This document shows, piece after piece, positions 1 to 11,137 of a DNA stretch of 64,000 bases (positions are counted from its first letter, which is position 1; each line of letters opens with the position of its first letter). The position numbers and the translations under genes are program-made. This DNA comes from Bradyrhizobium algeriense. Its GTDB lineage: Bacteria > Pseudomonadota > Alphaproteobacteria > Rhizobiales > Xanthobacteraceae. The stretch lies in the NCBI RefSeq assembly GCF_036924595.1, contig NZ_JAZHRV010000001.1:4526001-4590000 (forward strand). The letters are read 5' to 3'. The notes under the pieces are model-generated. The model was given only the letters and a program-made list of their open reading frames with translations, made no database searches and was not told the origin of the DNA.

Positions 1-827
1 TGATCGATCCGCCCGGCCGCATCGCGGGCGGCGAGATCTACCTGTCGGGAATGCGGATCGACCATCTGCCGCCGGAAGAAATCCGCCGCATCCGGGGCAA
101 GCGGATCGGGATGATTTTCCAGGATCCGCTGACCAGCCTCAATCCGCTGTACCGGATCGGCGACCAGATCGTCGAGACGATCCGGACCCACCTGAATCTG
201 TCGGAGACCGCGGCGCGCAAGCGCGCTATCGATCTGTTGGCCGAAGTCGGTATCCCCGCGCCGGAGAAACGCATCGACGCCTATCCGCACGAATTCTCTG
301 GCGGCATGCGCCAGCGCGTCGTGATCGCGCTTGCGATCTGCGCCGAACCCGAACTGATCATCGCCGACGAGCCGACCACCGCGCTCGACGTATCCGTGCA
401 GGCGCAGATCATTTCGCTAATCAAGCGGCTGGGGCGCGATCACGGCACGGCGGTGATGCTGGTGACCCACGACATGGGCGTGATCGCCGAGACCTCTGAC
501 CGCGTCGCGGTGATGTATTCGGGGCGGATCGCCGAAATCGGCCCGGTGCAGGACGTGGTGCAGAACCCGCTGCACCCCTACGCCAAGGGATTGATGGGCG
601 CGATCCCGACGCTGGCCGGCGAGGACAAGCGACTGGTGCAAATTCCCGGCTCGATGCCGCGGCTGTCGGCGATCCCGCCCGGCTGCTCGTTCAATCCGCG
701 CTGCGCCTTTGCGTTCGACCGTTGCCGCGTCGAACGGCCGGAACCGCTGAAGCACGGCTCGCATGCGGTGGCCTGCCATCTCTTCGATACCGCGCCAGGC
801 GAAACCGCGAAGGAGACCGCGGCATGA
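1..827 (+). CDS. Oligopeptide ABC transporter ATPase, DppD type (5' partial)
   Basis: ATP-hydrolysing subunit of a peptide-family ABC importer, on the cytoplasmic side of the membrane. The reading frame is open from base 3, so the start codon and Walker A lie before the window. Visible are a Q-loop ([12 protein letters not shown]), the signature FSGGMRQR, Walker [13 protein letters not shown], the switch histidine in VTHDMG, and the C-terminal Cys extension ([15 protein letters not shown]) typical of oligopeptide/dipeptide ATPases. It ends in a 4-base ATGA overlap with the next ATPase, so the two are translationally coupled. Its binding protein and permeases are probably upstream of the window. 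The substrate cannot be read from the sequence. Confidence 0.93.
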   Translation, partial: IDPPGRIAGGEIYLSGMRIDHLPPEEIRRIRGKRIGMIFQDPLTSLNPLYRIGDQIVETIRTHLNLSETAARKRAIDLLAEVGIPAPEKRIDAYPHEFSGGMRQRVVIALAICAEPELIIADEPTTALDVSVQAQIISLIKRLGRDHGTAVMLVTHDMGVIAETSDRVAVMYSGRIAEIGPVQDVVQNPLHPYAKGLMGAIPTLAGEDKRLVQIPGSMPRLSAIPPGCSFNPRCAFAFDRCRVERPEPLKHGSHAVACHLFDTAPGETAKETAA

Positions 828-1822
828 GTCCGCCCTTTGTCGATGTCAGAAATTTACGCCGCGTGTTCGACGTCTCAAAACCGTGGCTCAACCGGGTGCT
901 GGAAGGCGGCCATCTGGAATTTTTGAAGGCCGTCGACGGCGTGACCTTCGATATCAAAAAGGGCGAAACTTTTGCGCTCGTCGGCGAGTCCGGCTCGGGC
1001 AAGACCACTGTGGCGCGGATGGTGGTGGGATTGCTGCCGCCGAGCTCGGGTGAAGTGATCATCGACGGCGTGTCGATGACAAATGCGCGGCAGGCACAGG
1101 CGCGTCAGCGGCTGCGCCGCCGCATCCAGATGATCTTCCAGGACCCCTATGCGAGCCTCAATCCGCGTTTTCGGGTCGATGCCATCGTCTCCGAACCGAT
1201 CCGCGCCTTCGACCTGATCCAGGGCGAGCGCGATATCAGAACGCGCGTCGGTGAATTGTTGAGCGTCGTCGGCCTGCATCCCGACGACGGGTTGAAATAT
1301 CCGCATGAATTCTCCGGCGGCCAGCGCCAGCGTATCGCGATCGCACGCGCGCTGGCGTCGGAGGCAGAATTCATCGTCTGCGACGAGCCGACCTCGGCGC
1401 TGGATGTTTCCGTTCAGGCGCAGATCCTCAACCTGATGCGCGACCTGCAGGACAAGTTCGGCCTGACCTATCTCTTCATCAGCCACAACCTCGCCGTGGT
1501 CCGCCATATGGCGACCCGGATCGGCGTGATGTATCTCGGCCGTATCGTCGAGATTGCGGAAGGGCGCGAGCTGTTCGCCAATCCCCGCATGCCCTACACC
1601 AAGATGCTGCTGGGGGCGGTCCCGGATCTCGCGATGTCCGGCCGCCAGCGGATCCCGGTCAAGGGCGAAATCCCCAATCCGATCGATCCGCCGCCCGGCT
1701 GCGCTTTCAACCCGCGCTGCCCGCTGGCGTTCGATCTCTGCCGGAAGGAAGCGCCGGCCCTGATCGACGGCGTCGCCTGCCATGCCGTCAACCATCCGGT
1801 TGAGACCACGGCCCTGGTATGA
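824..1822 (+). CDS. Oligopeptide ABC transporter ATPase, DppF type
   Basis: Second ATPase of the same importer, 332 residues, near the family's usual length. The ATG overlaps the stop of the preceding ATPase. Walker A GESGSGKT is at residues 54-61, followed by [32 protein letters not shown] and the Cys-rich C-terminal segment GCAFNPRCPLAFDLC. DppF-type subunits pair with a DppD-type subunit as an ATPase heterodimer, which fits the gene order. A longer in-frame extension upstream exists but would sit wholly inside the preceding gene. About 100 bases then separate it from the gamma-glutamyltransferase gene, which may be co-transcribed. Confidence 0.94.
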   Translation: MSPPFVDVRNLRRVFDVSKPWLNRVLEGGHLEFLKAVDGVTFDIKKGETFALVGESGSGKTTVARMVVGLLPPSSGEVIIDGVSMTNARQAQARQRLRRRIQMIFQDPYASLNPRFRVDAIVSEPIRAFDLIQGERDIRTRVGELLSVVGLHPDDGLKYPHEFSGGQRQRIAIARALASEAEFIVCDEPTSALDVSVQAQILNLMRDLQDKFGLTYLFISHNLAVVRHMATRIGVMYLGRIVEIAEGRELFANPRMPYTKMLLGAVPDLAMSGRQRIPVKGEIPNPIDPPPGCAFNPRCPLAFDLCRKEAPALIDGVACHAVNHPVETTALV

Positions 1823-1925
1823 TCACGGGGATGGGTGCAATGCGTGGCATCCCAGCGGTTGGCATCCAGCCTCGCCTGTGGTCAAGTGCGCCCGCATCAA
1901 GATACCAGCACCGCATCGGACCTCC

Positions 1926-3731
1926 ATGAGCAACATCAATCCCGATCCGTTCACCACAAGGCCGGAAATCGAAGGCACTTTTGGCGTGGTCACCTCGACC
2001 CACTGGATCGCGACCGCGGTCGGCATGGGCATCCTGGAAAAAGGCGGCAACGCCTTCGACGCCGGTGTGGCCACCGCCTTCACGCTGCAGGTGGTGGAGC
2101 CGCATCTGAACGGTCCCGGCGGCGACGTGCCGATCATCGTGCACGACACCAAGCGCGGCCGCACCGAGGTGATCTGCGGCCAGGGCCCCGCGCCTGCGAA
2201 GGCAACAATTGCGCATTACAAGAGCGAAGGCCTGGAGATGGTGCCCGGCACCGGGCTTCTCGCCGCCTGCGTGCCCGGCACGTTCGAATCCTGGATGCTG
2301 CTGCTTCGCGACTACGGCACGATGCGGCTGCGCGACGTGCTCGAGCCTGCGATCGCCTATGCGCGCGACGGCTATCCGCTGGTCGAGCGCGCATCCGCGA
2401 CTATCCAGGTCGTCGAGAAATTGTTCCGCAATCACTGGACGACGTCGGCCGCCGTCTACCTGCCGAACAACGAGGTGCCGCGGCCCGGCACGCTATTCAC
2501 CAACAAAAAACTCTCGGAAACCTACGCCCGCATTCTGAAGGAGGCCGAAAGCGCCGGCTCCGACCGCGTTGCGCAGATCGAACGCGCGCGAAAATCCTGG
2601 TCGCACGGCTTCGTGGCGGAAGCGATCGACAAGTTCTGCCGTACCCAGGAAGTGATGGATGTCAGCGGCTCGCCGCATCGCGGCGTGCTTTCGGCCGACG
2701 ACATGGCGCGCTGGCAGCCGACCGTCGAGGCGCCGCTGACGTATGACTATGGCCGCTACACCGTCTGCAAGCCCGGCGTCTGGAGCCAGGGCCCTGTGAT
2801 GCTGCAGCAGCTCGCGCTGTTGAAGGGCTTTGAGCTCGACGGGCTCGATCCCGCCGGCCCCGAGTTCATTCATCTGCAGATCGAATGCGCAAAACTCGCC
2901 TTCGCCGACCGCGAGAAGTTTTATGGCGACCCGAAATTCACCGAAATCCCGATCGCGACCTTGCTGTCGGACGCCTACAACGACGAACGCCGCAAGCTGA
3001 TCTCAAGGGACAAGGCCTCGCTCGATTTCATCCCGGGCTCGGTCGAAGGTTTCGGCTCGGTCGTAAAGCTGCGCCGCGCCGAAGGTGACCGCGAAGCGGT
3101 CGGCGCCATGGGCGCAGGCGAGCCGACCGTCGGCCGCTTCGGCGAGGTGCGCGGCGATACCGTGCATTTCGACATTATCGACCAGGCCGGCAACATGATT
3201 TCAGCAACGCCGTCCGGCGGCTGGCTGCAATCCTCGCCGATCATTCCGGAACTTGGCTTCTGCCTCGGCAGCCGCGCTCAGATGTTCTGGCTGGAGGAAG
3301 ATCACCCGGCCGCACTCGCGCCCGGCAAGCGCCCACGGACCACGCTCTCGCCGACCATGTGCTATCGCGACGGCGAGCCGTACATGGCCTGGGGATCGCC
3401 GGGCGGCGACCAGCAGGATCAATGGACCACGCAATTCTTCCTGCGGCACGTCCACGCCAAACTGAACCTGCAGGAAGCGATCGACGCGCCGGCCTGGCAC
3501 TCCGAACACTTCCCGATCTCGTTCTGGCCGCGCACCGCACGTCCCGGCGTGCTCGTGGTCGAAAACCGCGTGCCGAAGGCGACCGTCGATACGCTGAAGG
3601 GCCGCGGCCACGTCGTCGAGATCGGCCCCGACTGGTCGGAAGGTCGCCTCACTGCAGCTTCCAAAGTTGGCCGCCGCCGCCGCGCTGCCGCCAATCCCAG
3701 GGGCATGCAGGGCTACGCGGCCGGACGATAG
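1926..3731 (+). CDS. Gamma-glutamyltransferase family protein (Ntn hydrolase)
   Basis: Gamma-glutamyltransferases are Ntn hydrolases that cleave themselves into two subunits and then hydrolyse or transfer gamma-glutamyl groups. This one has 601 residues. The N-terminal half has the family pattern GNAFDAGVATAFTLQVVEPH and NGPGGD. The probable nucleophile is Thr412 in GDTVHF, followed by DQAGNMISATPSGGW, so cleavage would give about 411- and 190-residue chains. The classical T-T-H motif is T-V-H here, which marks a divergent subgroup. There is no signal peptide, so it probably acts in the cytoplasm, unlike the periplasmic E. coli enzyme. It lies between two peptide-importer ATPase pairs and just before a DUF1028 gene, suggesting that it processes imported gamma-glutamyl or related peptides. 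Confidence 0.88.
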   Translation: MSNINPDPFTTRPEIEGTFGVVTSTHWIATAVGMGILEKGGNAFDAGVATAFTLQVVEPHLNGPGGDVPIIVHDTKRGRTEVICGQGPAPAKATIAHYKSEGLEMVPGTGLLAACVPGTFESWMLLLRDYGTMRLRDVLEPAIAYARDGYPLVERASATIQVVEKLFRNHWTTSAAVYLPNNEVPRPGTLFTNKKLSETYARILKEAESAGSDRVAQIERARKSWSHGFVAEAIDKFCRTQEVMDVSGSPHRGVLSADDMARWQPTVEAPLTYDYGRYTVCKPGVWSQGPVMLQQLALLKGFELDGLDPAGPEFIHLQIECAKLAFADREKFYGDPKFTEIPIATLLSDAYNDERRKLISRDKASLDFIPGSVEGFGSVVKLRRAEGDREAVGAMGAGEPTVGRFGEVRGDTVHFDIIDQAGNMISATPSGGWLQSSPIIPELGFCLGSRAQMFWLEEDHPAALAPGKRPRTTLSPTMCYRDGEPYMAWGSPGGDQQDQWTTQFFLRHVHAKLNLQEAIDAPAWHSEHFPISFWPRTARPGVLVVENRVPKATVDTLKGRGHVVEIGPDWSEGRLTAASKVGRRRRAAANPRGMQGYAAGR

Positions 3732-3747
3732 TTAGAGAAGAGACAAG

Positions 3748-4454
3748 ATGACCTGGTCGATCATCGCCCGCGATTCGCTCACCGGCCAAATCGGCATTGC
3801 AGTCGCGACCAGATTTTTCGCGGTAGGCGCGCGCGTGCCGCATATCGCTCCCGGCACCGGCGGCGTCGCCACGCAAGCGCTGGTCAACCCCTATTACGGC
3901 ATCGACGGCGTAAAACTGCTGCGCGAAGGGCGCGAGCCCCGCGAGGTGGTGGACACGCTGATTGCCAGCGACGACGGCCGCGAGGCCCGGCAGCTTCATG
4001 TCATGGATATCAAGGGCCGGATTGCCGCGCATACCGGCAGCGAATGCGTCGACTGGTGCGGTCATATTCAGGGCGACGGCTTTTCGCTTGCCGGCAACAT
4101 GCTGGCTGGCGCTGCCGTGCTCGACGATACCGCGCAGGCCTTTATCGCCAATGCCAGCCTGCCCTTTGCGCAGCGGCTGATCGTGGCCATGAAGGCCGGC
4201 GAAGCCGCCGGGGGCGACAAGCGCGGCAAGCAATCGGCCGCGATGGTGATCCAGGGCGAAGAGGAATGGTCCGATCTCGACCTGCGCGTCGACGACCATA
4301 CCGATCCGCTTGCCGAACTCGAGCGGCTGGAACAGGTCAGCCGCGAGCGCTGGGTGCATTTCCGCCCGTTCCTGCCGACGCGGAGAAATCCTGCGGGGAT
4401 CACCGACCGCGCCGTGATTGACGCCACCATCGAAGCGGCGTTGGCGGGCAAGAC

Positions 4455-4458
<4 letters not shown>
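3748..4458 (+). CDS. DUF1028 family protein, putative Ntn-type hydrolase
   Basis: 236 residues matching the DUF1028 pattern: N-terminal TWSIIARDSLTGQIGIAVA, then VGARVPHIAPGTGGVATQ and NPYYGIDG. The family is thought to have an Ntn-hydrolase-like fold, but its reaction is not well established. It has no signal peptide. GAGAAGAGACA precedes the ATG as a ribosome site. It follows the gamma-glutamyltransferase gene by 16 bases and its stop overlaps the next ATPase start by 4 bases, so it belongs to the peptide-importer operon. DUF1028 proteins often accompany peptide ABC transporters and peptidases, which suggests a role in breaking down an imported amide or peptide. That role is inferred from context. 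Confidence 0.88.
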
Positions 4459-5440
<982 letters not shown>

Positions 5441-5444
<4 letters not shown>

Positions 5445-6547
5445 CCGCGCTTCTCGAAGTCGACGGCCTCGTGAAGCATTTCGTCGCCGCGCGTTCTGTG
5501 TTCGGAACACCCACCGCCTATGTCAAAGCGGTCGACGGCGTCAACTTCACCGTCGAGGCCGGCAAAACGCTGGCGCTGGTCGGCGAATCCGGTTGCGGCA
5601 AATCCACCGTGAGCCGGCTGGTGCTGCGGCTGATCGAGCCGGATGCTGGAACCGTCCGCTTCGAAGGCCGCGACCTCGGCGCGCTCGACGCCAACGCGTT
5701 GCGCGCCTTCCGCCGCGACGCGCAGATCATTTTCCAGGACCCCTATGCGTCGCTCAACCCGCGCATGACCGTCAGCCAGATCCTCACCGAGCCGCTGGCG
5801 CTGCACGATCTGGTGCCGGCTGCGCGCCGGCGCGAGCGGGTCGAGGAGCTGCTGCGGCTGGTCGGGCTGGAGCCGCGCTTCGCCCGCCGCTATCCGCACG
5901 AGTTTTCCGGCGGCCAGCGCCAGCGTATCGCGATCGCGCGGGCGCTGGCGGTGGAGCCGAAACTCATCATCTGCGACGAGCCGGTATCCGCGCTCGACGT
6001 CTCGATCCGTTCGCAGATCCTCAATTTGCTGCGCGACCTGCAGGACCGGCTCGGCCTCGCCTACATCTTCGTCTCACATGATCTTGCGGTCGTGAAGCAC
6101 ATCGCCGACCGCGTCGCCGTGATGAATCTCGGCGGCATTGTCGAGACCGCGGCCGCCGACGCGCTGTTCGCAGCGCCCCGGCATCCTTATAGCCGCGCGC
6201 TGTTGTCAGCCATTCCAGTGCCCAAGCCGCAGGCCAAACGCAGCCGCATTGTGCTGGAGGGCGAGATGCCGAGCGCGCTCAATCCGCCCGCCGGCTGCCG
6301 CTTCCATACCCGCTGCCCCTACGTCATCGCGCGCTGCCGCACTGAAATTCCGCCGCTGCTTGCCGACGGCACGGGACACGCCACCGCCTGTCACCGCACC
6401 ACAGAATTGCCGGCGCCCGAAAATATCGTTCCCGCCGATGGCGGCTTTTCGCCGGTGCTGGAAAAATTGGTCGCCGCCTTCAGCGGCGGCACGGAAGGTA
6501 CAGGCCGCGCCGGGGTTGGTATATCAGGGACACGGCCAACAGCGTAA
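5441..6547 (+). CDS. Peptide ABC transporter ATPase, DppF type
   Basis: 368-residue partner of the preceding ATPase. The start at 5441 is fixed by the ATGA overlap and begins [14 protein letters not shown]. Walker [42 protein letters not shown] and VSHDLAVV follow in order, with the Cys-rich tail [15 protein letters not shown]. After that tail the protein runs about 50 residues longer than usual, with a low-complexity Gly-rich end ([17 protein letters not shown]) of no clear function. The gene is followed within 22 bases by the binding protein, which has its own purine-rich leader. Confidence 0.94.
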
Positions 6548-6569
6548 TCGTGGATAAGGGGATGGCAGC

Positions 6570-8081
6570 ATGAAAATCTTTCGTTTGGCAATCACCGCGG
6601 CATCGCTGCTGCTGTCGCTTCCGGCAATCGGTCAGGCCCAGACCACGTTGCGGATCGGGCTCGCCGAGGATCCTGATATCCTCGATCCGACCATGGCCCG
6701 CACCTATGTCGGCCGCATCGTGTTCGCATCGTTCTGCGACAAGCTGTTCGACATCGACGAGAAGCTCAACATCGTGCCTCAGCTCGCGCTGAGCCATGAG
6801 ACTTCGGTCGACGGCAAGGAAGTCACCATCAAGCTCAGGCCCGGCGTCAAGTTTCACGACGGCGAGGCCTTCAATGCGGAGGCCGCAAAGTTTTCGCTGG
6901 AACGGCATCTGACATTTCCGGGCTCGTTCCGAAAGCCGGAACTGGCGGCCGTCGATCGTATCGATGTCGTCGATCCCCTCACCATCAAGCTGACATTGAA
7001 GGCCCCCTACTCGCCGCTGGTCGCACAGCTCACCGATCGCGCCGGAATGATGGTATCGCCCAAGGCGGCAAAAGAGGCCGGCGACAAGTTCGGACTGCGG
7101 CCGGTTTGCGCCGGTCCCTACAAATTCGTCGAGCGCGTGCAGCAGGACCGCATGGTGTTCGAGAAATTCGCAGACTACTGGAACAAGGACAGTATCCACA
7201 TCGACCGCATCGTCTACCTGCCGCTGGTGGATGCGACAGTGCGGCTTGCCAATTTGAAATCCGGCGGCCTTGACCTGATCGAACGCGTGCTCGCGACGGA
7301 CCTCAAGGAGGTGCAGACCGATCCGAAACTCAAATTGTCCACCGCGATCGAGCTCGGCTATCAGGGCGTGACGTTAAACGTCGGCAAGGACAAGGCCAAG
7401 GGACCGCTCAGCCAGTCCGCCAAGGTGCGGCAGGCGCTCGACCTGTCGCTCGACCGCGACGCGATCAGCCAGGTGGTGTCCAACGGCGAGTTCAAGCCCG
7501 GAAACCAGTGGGTCAACCCCGATCATCCCTATTACCAGAAAGCCTTTCCGGTGCCGAAGCGCGACATCGCCAAGGCCAAGGCGCTGTTGAAGGAAGCGGG
7601 CGTCACGCCGCCAGTCAGCGTCGACTTCATGGTGTCGAAAGGCGCTGAAACCGAAGCGGCATCGCAGGTGATCCAGTCGATGGCGGCGGAGGCCGGTTTC
7701 GACATGAAGCTCAGGGTCACTGAGTTCGCCACCTCGTTGAAGCAGGCCGAAGCCGGAGAATACCAGGCTTATCTGCTGGCCTGGAGCGGCCGGATCGATC
7801 CGGACGGCAACTCCTACATCTTCCAGAAGACCGACGCGCCGCAGAACTACAGCGCCTGGTCCAACAAGGAGGCCGACAAGGCGCTCGATGACGGCCGTCT
7901 TGTCACCGACCAGGCGCAGCGCAAGGCGATCTATGAAAAACTGTCGAAGATGGTGCTGGAGGAAAAGCCGCTGCTCTATATCTATCACCGCCGCATCCTG
8001 ATCGCGCACACGACGAAGCTCGAGGGCTACAAGCAGATGCCGGACGGGCTGGTGCGTGTGGTCGGGCTGAAGCTGAAGTGA
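6570..8081 (+). CDS. Peptide ABC transporter periplasmic binding protein (SBP family 5)
   Basis: 503-residue extracytoplasmic solute-binding protein of the DppA/OppA/NikA family. A Sec signal peptide with hydrophobic core ITAASLLLSLPAIG ends near AQA-QT at about residue 24. The mature protein starts with TTLRIGLAEDPDILDPT and has the family pattern of VTIKLRPGVKFHDGEAF around residues 90-105. Length is typical. It captures substrate in the periplasm and hands it to the two permeases just downstream. The gene sits 22 bases after the ATPases and 25 bases before the first permease, consistent with one operon. Confidence 0.94.
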   Translation: MKIFRLAITAASLLLSLPAIGQAQTTLRIGLAEDPDILDPTMARTYVGRIVFASFCDKLFDIDEKLNIVPQLALSHETSVDGKEVTIKLRPGVKFHDGEAFNAEAAKFSLERHLTFPGSFRKPELAAVDRIDVVDPLTIKLTLKAPYSPLVAQLTDRAGMMVSPKAAKEAGDKFGLRPVCAGPYKFVERVQQDRMVFEKFADYWNKDSIHIDRIVYLPLVDATVRLANLKSGGLDLIERVLATDLKEVQTDPKLKLSTAIELGYQGVTLNVGKDKAKGPLSQSAKVRQALDLSLDRDAISQVVSNGEFKPGNQWVNPDHPYYQKAFPVPKRDIAKAKALLKEAGVTPPVSVDFMVSKGAETEAASQVIQSMAAEAGFDMKLRVTEFATSLKQAEAGEYQAYLLAWSGRIDPDGNSYIFQKTDAPQNYSAWSNKEADKALDDGRLVTDQAQRKAIYEKLSKMVLEEKPLLYIYHRRILIAHTTKLEGYKQMPDGLVRVVGLKLK

Positions 8082-8106
8082 ACGCTGCTGCGCCCGGGGA
8101 CGCGCC

Positions 8107-9048
8107 ATGCTGAATTTTCTCGCACGGCGCGTTGTCCAGCTGATCCCGACGCTGTTCTTCGTCTCGATCCTGATTTTTTCGCTGCAGCAATTGCTGCCGG
8201 GCGATCCGGCGCTTGTCATGGCGGGCGAGGAACGCGACCCTGAGGTCATCGCGCAGATCCGTCAGCAATACCGGCTCGATCAGCCGGTGCCGGTGCAATA
8301 TGTCTACTGGGTCAAGGGCGTGCTATCGGGCGATTTCGGCGAGTCGCTGCGCAACAAGGTATCGGTGCGCGAGCTGATCGCACAGAAACTGCCGGTGACG
8401 ATGCAACTGGCGTCGATGGCGATCATCATTGCCTTCCTGGTCGGCATCCCCGCGGGAATCATATCGGCCGTCAAGAAGGGCACGGCCTGGGACTATGGCG
8501 CGAATTTCTTTGCGCTGTGGGGAATCTCGACGCCCAACTTCTGGCTCGGCATCATGCTGATCTTCCTGTTCTCCATCAAGCTCGGCTGGCTGCCGGCATC
8601 AGGCTATGTGCCGCTGACCGAGAACTGGCGCGCCAGCCTCGCGTCCACCATCATGCCGGCCTTCGTGCTGGGCAATGCGATCGCCGCCATCCTGATGCGG
8701 CATACCCGCAGCGCCATGCTGCAGGTGCTGGAAAGCGATTACGTCCGCACCGCCCGCGCCAAGGGCCTTTCCGAACGCTCGGTCATTCTCAAGCACGCCA
8801 TGCGCAACGCGCTGACGCCCGTCATTACGCTGGGCGCGCTCGAACTGGGCACGCTGCTGTCGGGCGCGGTGCTGACCGAGCAGATTTTCTCGATTCCGGG
8901 CTTTGGCAAGCTGATCGTGGACGCGGTGTTCAACCGCGATTATGCGGTCGTGCAGGGCGTCGTGTTGACGACGGCGACGATCTACATCACGCTCAATCTC
9001 ATAGCCGACATCGCCTATGTCCTCGTCAATCCGCGGCTGAGGGCCTAG
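8107..9048 (+). CDS. Peptide ABC transporter permease, DppB type
   Basis: 313-residue inner-membrane permease. It starts MLNFLARRVVQLIPTLF, a classic DppB opening with the first membrane helix, followed by LLPGDPALVMAGEE. The cytoplasmic EAA-type loop that contacts the ATPases is RTARAKGLSERSVILKHAMRNALTPVIT. About six membrane helices are predicted by eye. Only three bases separate its stop from the start of the DppC-type permease. Confidence 0.95.
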   Translation: MLNFLARRVVQLIPTLFFVSILIFSLQQLLPGDPALVMAGEERDPEVIAQIRQQYRLDQPVPVQYVYWVKGVLSGDFGESLRNKVSVRELIAQKLPVTMQLASMAIIIAFLVGIPAGIISAVKKGTAWDYGANFFALWGISTPNFWLGIMLIFLFSIKLGWLPASGYVPLTENWRASLASTIMPAFVLGNAIAAILMRHTRSAMLQVLESDYVRTARAKGLSERSVILKHAMRNALTPVITLGALELGTLLSGAVLTEQIFSIPGFGKLIVDAVFNRDYAVVQGVVLTTATIYITLNLIADIAYVLVNPRLRA

Positions 9049-9051
9049 GCC

Positions 9052-9939
9052 ATGACCGACGCTGCCCTCGGCGCGATCAAGCTGACCGCTTCCGACGAAC
9101 TGGAGAGCCCGGCGCGGCGCGCGCTGCGGCGCCTGTTCAAGCGCAAGGGCGCGGTGGCGGGCCTTGTCGTGATCGCAATCTTCGTCCTGCTCGCGCTGTT
9201 TGCGCCGCTGATCTCGCCTTACGAGCCGATCGCGACGAGCTGGTCGCTGGTGCGCAAGCCGCCCTCCGCGCTGCACTGGTTCGGTACCGACGAACTCGGC
9301 CGCGACATTCTCGCGCGCGTGATCTACGGCGCGCGGGCTTCGCTGCTGGCCGGCGCAATCTCGGTCGGGATCGCACTTTCCATTGGCGTGCCGCTCGGCC
9401 TGTTGTCGGGTTATCGCGGCGGCTTCATCGACGCCCTGATCAGCCGCATCACGGACGCGATGCTGGCCTGCCCGTTCCTGATCCTCGCGATTGCGCTGGC
9501 GGCGTTTCTGGGGCCGAGCCTCGGCAATGCCATGATCGCGATCGGCATCTCGGCGACACCGATCTTCGTGCGGCTCACGCGCGGGCAGGTGATGAGCGTC
9601 AAGGTCGAGGACTATGTCGAGGCCGCGCGCGCCATGGGTAATCCGCGGTGGCGCATCGCGCTGTTTCATATCCTTCCCAACATCATGCCGGCGCTATTGG
9701 TGCAGGCGACACTGTCGATCGCCGCGGCCATCATTGCGGAGGCCGCGCTGTCCTTCCTCGGCCTCGGCCAGCAGCCCCCGGCACCGTCCTGGGGTAGCAT
9801 GCTGAACGCCGCGCAGCGCTTCCTCACCAACGCGCCCTGGATGGCGGTCTGGCCGGGGCTTGCGATCTTCCTCGTGGTGCTCTCGTTCAACCTGGTCGGC
9901 GACGGCCTGCGCGACGCGCTGGATCCGCGGGAGCGGTAG
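9052..9939 (+). CDS. Peptide ABC transporter permease, DppC type
   Basis: 295-residue inner-membrane permease and last gene of the importer operon. An N-terminal cytoplasmic segment precedes the first helix (GLVVIAIFVLLALFAPLISPYEP). The family motifs FGTDELGRDILARVIYGAR and the EAA loop VEAARAMGNPRWRIALFHILPN are present, as is the C-terminal FNLVGDGLRDALDPR typical of DppC. With the DppB-type subunit it forms the translocation pore. No obvious terminator hairpin is seen in the roughly 85 bases before the next gene. Confidence 0.95.
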   Translation: MTDAALGAIKLTASDELESPARRALRRLFKRKGAVAGLVVIAIFVLLALFAPLISPYEPIATSWSLVRKPPSALHWFGTDELGRDILARVIYGARASLLAGAISVGIALSIGVPLGLLSGYRGGFIDALISRITDAMLACPFLILAIALAAFLGPSLGNAMIAIGISATPIFVRLTRGQVMSVKVEDYVEAARAMGNPRWRIALFHILPNIMPALLVQATLSIAAAIIAEAALSFLGLGQQPPAPSWGSMLNAAQRFLTNAPWMAVWPGLAIFLVVLSFNLVGDGLRDALDPRER

Positions 9940-10025
9940 GCGCACCTGTCAAATCGCAACGTTGGGATGCACGGTTTGTTTACGTGAAGCAGCGACGTTC
10001 GCAGCATCGGCTGGTTGCGGTCTCT

Positions 10026-11009
10026 ATGGGGCGTTCCATGCGGTTCTTCATTGCGTCGATCTTCTTGATCGGGGGATCGGTCACACTTGCCCATGCCGCC
10101 GAGCTAGAACTTCCGAACAGCAAGACTATCGTCCGCGGCGATCCGTGCCGGGTGGAAGCCACCGCCACGGCGGGCGGCAAACGAGCCGCGTCACTTCGAG
10201 TTAGCCGCCGCAGCGCGATCCATATCATCCAGCACATTCACAAGGCCTGTCGAATCCTGGCCGATACAGGCGACGACGGCTCGCGATCGGACGCCATTCG
10301 CGGCTATCTCCACGAAAACATCATCCGCCCGATCTATCGAGTTCATCCAGACGTCGCGGGCGCTTTGCCTCAGTCGTCGTCCCCACCAAAAGTGCTCCAC
10401 GCAACACCGCGCGATATCGGACGAACAACTGCCAACCGGCTCGACGACGAGATCACGCGCTTGCAGAACAACATATTCAAGCTTGGCAGTGTTGCGGCAG
10501 ATCAATCTTCCGATAAGAGCGCCGCCATGAAAGCGCTGGAGCCCTCAATCGATGCAGCCGCCGAACTCTCATTCGCGGGCAAGATCGTCTTCGATGCCTA
10601 TCCCGACCTGTTCGCGAAAGCGCTGGCGGCGGTCCCGGACCAACCCCGCACGGCCGAACGCGACGCGAATTTTCGCAAGGCTGCCCCGCCGCTGGGCTCG
10701 GTCAGCCTGAGCGATGCTGCCTTGGCGCTGGTGCAGTCGTTCATGCGGGATGTCCGTCGTATGCCGGGTGGCGAGCACATCGCAACGATAGGCTGGGCAC
10801 GGGAACAGAAGTCAAAGCGCCCCGGCGATAGGGAATGGTCCAACAGCGGCGCCGGCTGGATGCTTGGCGCCTATCGAAGAGCCGAGGTCCCTCCCGACGT
10901 CATCGATACGGTTCGGGGTGTCGAGATCATGTTCACGGCCGAGAACCCGTCAGCGCTTGCGGGCAAGACCTTTGATGCAACAAAGCAGAAGCTTTTCGTT
11001 CGTGATTGA
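10026..11009 (+). CDS. Exported protein of unknown function
   Basis: About 327 residues, not recognised. It begins with a Sec-type signal peptide (MRFFIASIFLIGGSVTLAHA, probable cleavage after AHA) and has no clear internal membrane segment, so it is probably periplasmic. The N-terminal part is Arg/His-rich and the C-terminal third (about 250-327) is the most ordered-looking. The start is uncertain: ATG at 10026 and ATG at 10038 both give an export signal; the latter has a GGGG stretch upstream. It stands alone between the peptide-importer operon and a convergent RidA-like gene. No function can be proposed. Confidence 0.7.
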   Translation: MGRSMRFFIASIFLIGGSVTLAHAAELELPNSKTIVRGDPCRVEATATAGGKRAASLRVSRRSAIHIIQHIHKACRILADTGDDGSRSDAIRGYLHENIIRPIYRVHPDVAGALPQSSSPPKVLHATPRDIGRTTANRLDDEITRLQNNIFKLGSVAADQSSDKSAAMKALEPSIDAAAELSFAGKIVFDAYPDLFAKALAAVPDQPRTAERDANFRKAAPPLGSVSLSDAALALVQSFMRDVRRMPGGEHIATIGWAREQKSKRPGDREWSNSGAGWMLGAYRRAEVPPDVIDTVRGVEIMFTAENPSALAGKTFDATKQKLFVRD

Positions 11010-11137
11010 ATGTCGGCCGACGCGCTTGCTACAGCCGACGCCAATCCCCCATCATGCTGAACGCGTCTCGAACCATCCGGCCCTGCTGTCGCCTCATCTT
11101 TCGAGACGCGCGAAGACGTGCTCCTCAGAATGAGGGG

